This document shows positions 61,972-64,000 of a stretch of 64,000 nt of DNA, piece after piece; positions within the stretch are counted from its first letter, which is position 1, and every line of letters begins with the position of its first letter. The DNA is from Isoperla grammatica (Eukaryota > Arthropoda > Insecta > Plecoptera > Perlodidae): positions 85,016,496 to 85,080,495 of the forward strand of contig OX246737.1 in the NCBI GenBank assembly GCA_945910005.1, in the 5' to 3' direction. The notes under the pieces are model-generated. The model searched no databases and was not told the origin of the DNA. It was given only the letters and a program-made list of their open reading frames with translations. The translations under genes were made by a program, and so were the position numbers.

Positions 61972-63166
61972 GGTACCGAGATTGCAACTTCGTGACCCTT
62001 GTTAACACTAGTAATGGCTGTATTTTGAGTTGTGACGAATTTACTTTAGTTAATAACTGATCTTTTTATTCGTTCATAGATGTAGAATCACCCAGGTATG
62101 GACTATTTTCATCGAAGAAGGAAATGAACCTGAAATTTGAAAAAAATATTTAATTATTATCTTTCATCGTGTTCTACTAAAATTATTTTATTCTTTACCG
62201 TTGTACAAAACTTTTTTTAAATTTGCTGTTCACGTTGTACCACTATATGATTCGACTTGTTTCGTTCTGAACACCAGCTCCGATATTATTCCTTAATAAC
62301 AGGAATAAAACATGCACATAACATTAATTTAGTCGTAATATTTAAATCTCTTGAAATAGCCCTCACGCAGGGGAACCTTTCTGTTGTCTTATAATGGTGA
62401 TTAGTTGCTACAATTATTGACCGGAAATGTGTGGAAGCAAATGATCAGACGCGCCGCAAACAAATAACATGATCGCTCAAGCTGATGCTATAAGGGTTTT
62501 TCCATTTGTTTCGTTATAATTGCGTAGAATAAGCATTTATTTACTAATCACCTAATTGGCTGTATCCTTGTAATAAGTGGACCGTTTAGGTCTACAGATG
62601 TATCATTGGGAACTAGCCGGGGGCTCTGCTACCACATTCACGATTCACGCGTGATTGATGTTTCCCCAACTGCGTAAACGCTGCATGTAGACCGTACCAC
62701 GCACCACTTCACCTGCAAAGGTTAAGGGAGAACGAATATTCAGCTCTCAAAACAATTCGATAGATCTCACATTTTACTTCCATAATAGAAGTGTAAAACA
62801 TAAAGATACTATATGTATTATTTTAAGAAGTATTGGGAAATACATTCTTTTCAGCGAATCATGACAAGAACGTGATTTAAATAAAGTAGCTTCAAGCATT
62901 GAACTAACGTAGCCCTTAAGGTGAATCTACCCCCCATGAAAAAACACTTTTGCTAGGAATCACTTGTAAATGTGTATGTGTGACGTATGAAACATTCCCC
63001 TCCTCCCCCCCACTACCACAACTCCGAAAGACCTCCGCGCGCTTCGTTCTGATGTTCAGTCGAGCGCCCGGTTATTTCTCTATGGTCGAGCGCAGGCTCT
63101 GGTCAAAGCAAGGTCACGCCCGGCGAGGCGCCGCTCCGCTCACTTGGTGTTGCATGTTTCCCTCCA
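61972..63166. other. AT-rich spacer, no gene recognised
   Basis: No coding gene, RNA gene or dispersed element is recognised. A GC- and C-rich patch at 62985-63150 next to the foldback repeat is unlike its AT-rich surroundings and may belong to the same element. Confidence 0.5.
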
Positions 63167-63470
63167 ATAGGGCACTAGCAACACCAAAAGACAACAATGA
63201 AACAAATGAATTAAACTGATGGACAACCATCAGCTGTTAAAATAATAAAATTGCACCATAGAAATAAAAACAAGTGTAGCAATAGTAACTGCTCGCCATT
63301 TAAAACTTTTTATGATAGACAGCGACTAAGTGAAAGTTTTGTATGTGTATTTGTTTGTTTTTTGTTTTGTTTTCCAAAATCAGACGAAATTATTTTTTGA
63401 CAGCTTATTGTTTGTCCATCGATTCAATTCATTTGTTTCATTGTTGTCTTTTGGTGTTGCTAGTGCCCTA
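63167..63470. mobile_element. Foldback (inverted-repeat) element
   Basis: The left arm from 63167 (ATAGGGCACTAGCAACACC) is the reverse complement of the right arm ending at 63470 (GGTGTTGCTAGTGCCCTAT). The outer ~46 bp are perfect and similarity continues, with mismatches and small gaps, to about 63260 and 63380. The loop is then about 120 bp. The RNA would form a long hairpin. No target-site duplication was seen, so it may be a MITE, a foldback element or a local inverted duplication. Confidence 0.75.
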
Positions 63471-63749
63471 TACTTGGATTGCATCTGTACATTTGCGTTC
63501 TCAACTACTGTTGAGCGGTGCTAGGACACAAGGAGACAATTTCTTTGCGCAAATTACCTGTCTAGACCCGTAAAGTAGTTACGGCTGGACTGCGACACGA
63601 GCAAACTGGTGCGCTTTTACATCCGTGTACGTATTTCACCAACACTCGAAAAGTTTTTTCCGTAGGCTTGAGACTGCAAGCATTTTGGGAAGATAAGGGT
63701 CGAGCGCATGATATGCACTTTATTTCTTGGAATTGACTCTTTTCATAGT
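63471..63749. other. Spacer, nothing recognised
   Basis: There is no gene or repeat that I can name. Confidence 0.5.
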
Positions 63750-64000
63750 TAAGTTATAGAATAGTAAAAACAGCATATACTCAAGTGCCTTTCACCGGGA
63801 CACGAGAAAATTCATTGAAAAAAACTGGTCATATAATTGTGTTTTAAAATTGTATACCATCATTCCGAGCGCATCATAATTAAGTTATGGAATAGTAAAA
63901 ACAGCATAATATTATACTCAAGTGCCTTTTCACCGGGACACGAAAAAATTCATTAAAAAAAACTCGTCACATAATTGTGTTTTAAAATTGTATACCATCA
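63750..64000. repeat. Start of a further tandem repeat, period ~131 bp
   Basis: TAAGTTATAGAATAGTAAAA at 63750 recurs as TAAGTTATGGAATAGTAAAA at 63881, followed in both by AAGTGCCTTT(T)CACCGGGACACG and AATTGTATACCATCA. The second copy reaches the window edge, so this may be the first two units of another array. Confidence 0.8.

Overview
This window looks like repeat-dominated, gene-poor animal DNA, most likely from an insect with a large genome. A cockroach-like polyneopteran is my guess from the R4/Dong-type and PHD-finger LINE proteins and the tRNA-derived SINEs; the species cannot be fixed from the sequence. I found no host protein-coding gene, rRNA or functional tRNA that I can support. 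The only convincing proteins belong to retrotransposons.

Layout. About 36 kb (56%) is three unrelated tandem satellite arrays. Array 1 (about 641-14835) has a 54-bp unit in roughly 260 copies. Array 2 (about 19077-28806) has a 94-bp unit in roughly 103 copies and contains a ~3.0-kb higher-order duplication. Array 3 (about 41757-53866) has a 113-bp unit in roughly 107 copies, with nested higher-order duplications at 1018, 2827 and 4071 bp. A fourth, smaller array with an 81-bp unit (about 31082-32190) keeps one frame open for 401 codons. A fifth tandem repeat (period about 131 bp) begins at the right edge.

The spacers hold dispersed elements. There is a family of ~750-bp elements with Helitron-like ends: one copy at 17195-17907 on the minus strand, and a head-to-tail cluster of one relic plus three near-complete copies at 33772-36687. 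There is a tRNA-derived SINE with perfect 11-bp target-site duplications (29141-29441) and a 471-bp hAT-like nonautonomous DNA transposon with 8-bp target-site duplications (40825-41311). Degenerate SINE relics, microsatellites and a foldback repeat (63167-63470) make up most of the rest.

From 53.9 to 62 kb there is a nest of LINEs built around (AAT)n microsatellites. An apparently intact 4.3-kb LINE on the minus strand (54028-58319) has an initiator plus downstream promoter element, an ORF1 with a PHD finger, coiled coil and FP-C-like domain, and an ORF2 with APE endonuclease and reverse transcriptase. It abuts an older LINE relic. On the plus strand, two tandem 3' ends of an R4/Dong-like LINE each end in (AAT)n; the second keeps the zinc-knuckle and restriction-like endonuclease domains. 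Dong is known to insert into TAA repeats, so this looks like repeated targeting of the same microsatellite.

The picture is consistent with heterochromatin (pericentromeric, subtelomeric or knob-like), where satellites expand and mobile elements accumulate. Several single-base indels inside array 1 could be assembly errors.
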